Below are positions 8,212 to 9,458 of a stretch of 9,458 nucleotides of DNA, in pieces (positions within the stretch are counted from its first letter, which is position 1; each line of letters starts with the position of its first letter). The notes beneath the pieces are model-generated. The model saw nothing but the letters and a program-made list of their open reading frames with translations. It searched no databases and was not told the origin of the DNA. Source of the DNA: an uncultured Acidimicrobiaceae bacterium (lineage in GTDB: Bacteria > Actinomycetota > Acidimicrobiia > Acidimicrobiales > MedAcidi-G1); assembly GCA_913054115.1 (NCBI GenBank), contig CAJXIS010000058.1, forward strand, positions 1-9,458. The letters are read 5' to 3'. Both the position numbers and the translations under genes were made by a program.

Positions 8212-8865
8212 ATGGGCACCCGGACGCTGCTGTGTGGCGTCGGCGGCCTGTCCGACGACCTGGGCACCCGACTCCGCACTCGCGGCCACGTGGTCGGGTC
8301 CGTCGATCCGTCGTTGCTGGTCGTCCGGTCCGATGCCGGTGCGGCCGTCGATGCTGTCGCCGCTTCGCTCGGGGCCTTCGACCTCGTCGTCCATGTGTTG
8401 GCGGCGCCCGACGGGCCGACCCCTCTCGTCGATCTCGCGACCGGTGCCTGGGTGGCGGCCTGTGAGGACCCGATGGTTGGTGCCCTCCACCTGCTCCAGG
8501 CCTGTCGACCCCATCTCGGCTCCGGCAGCCGGGTCGTCCATGTCGTGCCCACATCGGCCATGGGCGGCGCCCCGGGGTTCGCCGCCACCGCAACGGCCGC
8601 CGAGGGCATCCGGGCGCTGAACAAAAGCGTCGCCCGCCAGTGGGGTCCAGACGGGATCACGACCACGGTGGTCGCCGTCGCCCCGGAACTGCTGCTCGGC
8701 CCGGCGGCGAGTTCATCGGGTGGCGCCCTCAGCGGCCCGGCGCTGGGGCACACCGGCCGAGTGGACGACCTGGCGGGGATCATCGACGTGCTCACCTCAC
8801 CCGATGCCGCCTTCACGACCGGTTCGACGATCGTCGCCGACGGCGGCACCTGGATGGCGCCGTGA
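8212..8865 (+). CDS. catalytically degenerate short-chain dehydrogenase (SDR pseudoenzyme)
   Basis: A 217-residue SDR-fold protein, shorter than the usual 250. Fold landmarks are AFDLVVHVLAAPDGPTP (55-71, in the NNAG region), RVVHVVPTSAM (107-117, keeping the active-site Ser115), a helix ending LNKSVARQWGPDGI (136-149) and the closing TGSTIVADGG (203-212). Aligning that helix with the intact SDR downstream (KSLSREWGPDGI) puts Thr126 and Ala130 where the catalytic Tyr and Lys should be; the whole protein contains no tyrosine. The N-terminal CGVGGLSDDLG (8-18) is a poor match to TGxxxGxG, and the second beta-alpha unit is shortened, so cofactor binding is doubtful. Fold and length without internal stops suggest a maintained protein rather than a decaying gene. 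The GTGA overlap with the next SDR suggests it is the non-catalytic partner of a heteromer. The start is the ATG 7 nt after a -10 box. Confidence 0.85.
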   Translation: MGTRTLLCGVGGLSDDLGTRLRTRGHVVGSVDPSLLVVRSDAGAAVDAVAASLGAFDLVVHVLAAPDGPTPLVDLATGAWVAACEDPMVGALHLLQACRPHLGSGSRVVHVVPTSAMGGAPGFAATATAAEGIRALNKSVARQWGPDGITTTVVAVAPELLLGPAASSSGGALSGPALGHTGRVDDLAGIIDVLTSPDAAFTTGSTIVADGGTWMAP

Positions 8866-9458
8866 GCACGGACCGCTCCGTGGGGCTGCTCGAAGGCAGG
8901 GTGGCGCTGGTCACGGGCGGCGCAGCCGGTATCGGCCTCGGCATCGCCACGGCGATGGCGACGGCGGGTGCCGCAGTGGTGCTCGCCGCCCGCCGCCTCG
9001 ACAATGGCGAGCCGGCCGCCGAGGCACTCCGGACCGAAGGACACCGGGCGCTGTGCGTGCGTTGCGATGTCACCAGCCGGGACGACCTGGCGTCGGCCGT
9101 GGCCGCCACGATCGACGAGTTCGGCCGGCTGGACTGCTTCGTCCACAATGCCGTCGGCGGCGCTGCCGCCCCGGGGCCGCTCGAAGACATCGACGACGGC
9201 TGGCTGGGACTGTTGGCCACAACGGTTCGGGCCTCGTTCGACGCCGCACAGGTGGCGTACCCGAACCTCGCCGAAGTCAAGGGGTCGTTGCTCCTCCTGA
9301 CGTCGGCGGCGGGGATGGAGGGCAGCGCCAACCTGCCCGCCTACGCCATGGTCAAGGCATCACAGCGGGCGCTGGCGAAGAGCCTGTCGAGGGAGTGGGG
9401 GCCGGACGGCATCCGGGTGAACTGCACCGCACCGGTCGCCCGCACGCCGGCCATGGAG
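8862..9458 (+). CDS. SDR-family oxidoreductase, catalytically intact, 3'-truncated by window edge
   Basis: The first 199 residues of a classical short-chain dehydrogenase/reductase that oxidises or reduces a hydroxy/keto group with NAD(P)(H). Motifs: VTGGAAGIG (17-25, cofactor loop TGxxxGxG), the CDVTSRDDL region (68-76), HNAV (95-98, in place of NNAG), the active-site strand LLLTSAAGMEG with Ser148, and YAMVK with Tyr161 and Lys165, followed by SLSREWGPDGIRVNC. Arg44-Arg45 after the second strand (LAARR) leans toward NADP(H), a weak inference. The GTG start at 8862 shares GTGA with the degenerate SDR's stop and has no ribosome-binding site, so translation is probably coupled. The C-terminal substrate lid lies beyond the window. 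The shared WGPDGI block suggests the two SDRs arose by duplication. Substrate unknown; a 3-hydroxyacyl-CoA or similar alcohol is a reasonable guess. Confidence 0.92.
   Translation, partial: MSTDRSVGLLEGRVALVTGGAAGIGLGIATAMATAGAAVVLAARRLDNGEPAAEALRTEGHRALCVRCDVTSRDDLASAVAATIDEFGRLDCFVHNAVGGAAAPGPLEDIDDGWLGLLATTVRASFDAAQVAYPNLAEVKGSLLLLTSAAGMEGSANLPAYAMVKASQRALAKSLSREWGPDGIRVNCTAPVARTPAME

Overview
The window is very GC-rich (roughly 70%) and almost fully coding, with GTG and ATG starts, short gaps and 4-base start/stop overlaps. The gene content is a CYP124/125-type P450, a SnoaL-like protein, a family III CoA-transferase, a CtpE-like P-type ATPase and SDR oxidoreductases. This points to a free-living actinobacterium, quite possibly of class Acidimicrobiia. 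That placement is inferred from composition and gene families, not from a marker gene.

Layout. (1) Positions 2-730, plus strand: the C-terminal part of an extended-SDR sugar epimerase/dehydratase whose N-terminus lies outside the window. It converges on (2) a cytochrome P450 at 744-1994, minus strand; a hairpin carrying both stop codons sits between them. (3) A 68-bp divergent promoter region separates the P450 from a SnoaL/NTF2-fold protein (2063-2503). (4) A 17-bp tandem repeat begins at the SnoaL stop codon and runs almost to the promoter of a family III acyl-CoA transferase (2581-3768), which overlaps a NUDIX hydrolase (3765-4520) by ATGA. (5) A 774-residue P-type cation ATPase (4546-6870). 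(6) A RocG/GudB-size glutamate dehydrogenase (6905-8173), the only gene with a clear Shine-Dalgarno leader. (7) An SDR-fold protein without the catalytic Tyr and Lys (8212-8865), overlapping by GTGA an intact SDR (8862 to beyond the end of the window).

How the genes may fit together. P450, SnoaL-like protein, CoA-transferase, NUDIX (resembling CoA diphosphatases) and the SDR pair are all plausible steps in oxidising a branched lipid, isoprenoid or steroid-like acid and handling its CoA ester. The epimerase, ATPase and glutamate dehydrogenase look like separate housekeeping functions. The substrate cannot be read from the sequence.

Main points for a second look. First, the SDR pair looks like a pseudoenzyme plus enzyme heteromer, comparable to BbsCD of anaerobic toluene degradation. 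Second, there is a consistent start-site grammar: CTA(C/G)NNT placed 6-8 nt before the start codon of five of the six genes whose 5' ends are visible and that are not coupled to an upstream gene, implying leaderless mRNAs. Third, a 17-bp repeat puts stops in all three forward frames and carries G-quadruplex-forming runs next to a promoter. No RNA gene, CRISPR array, insertion sequence or phage feature was seen, and no gap exceeds 300 bases.
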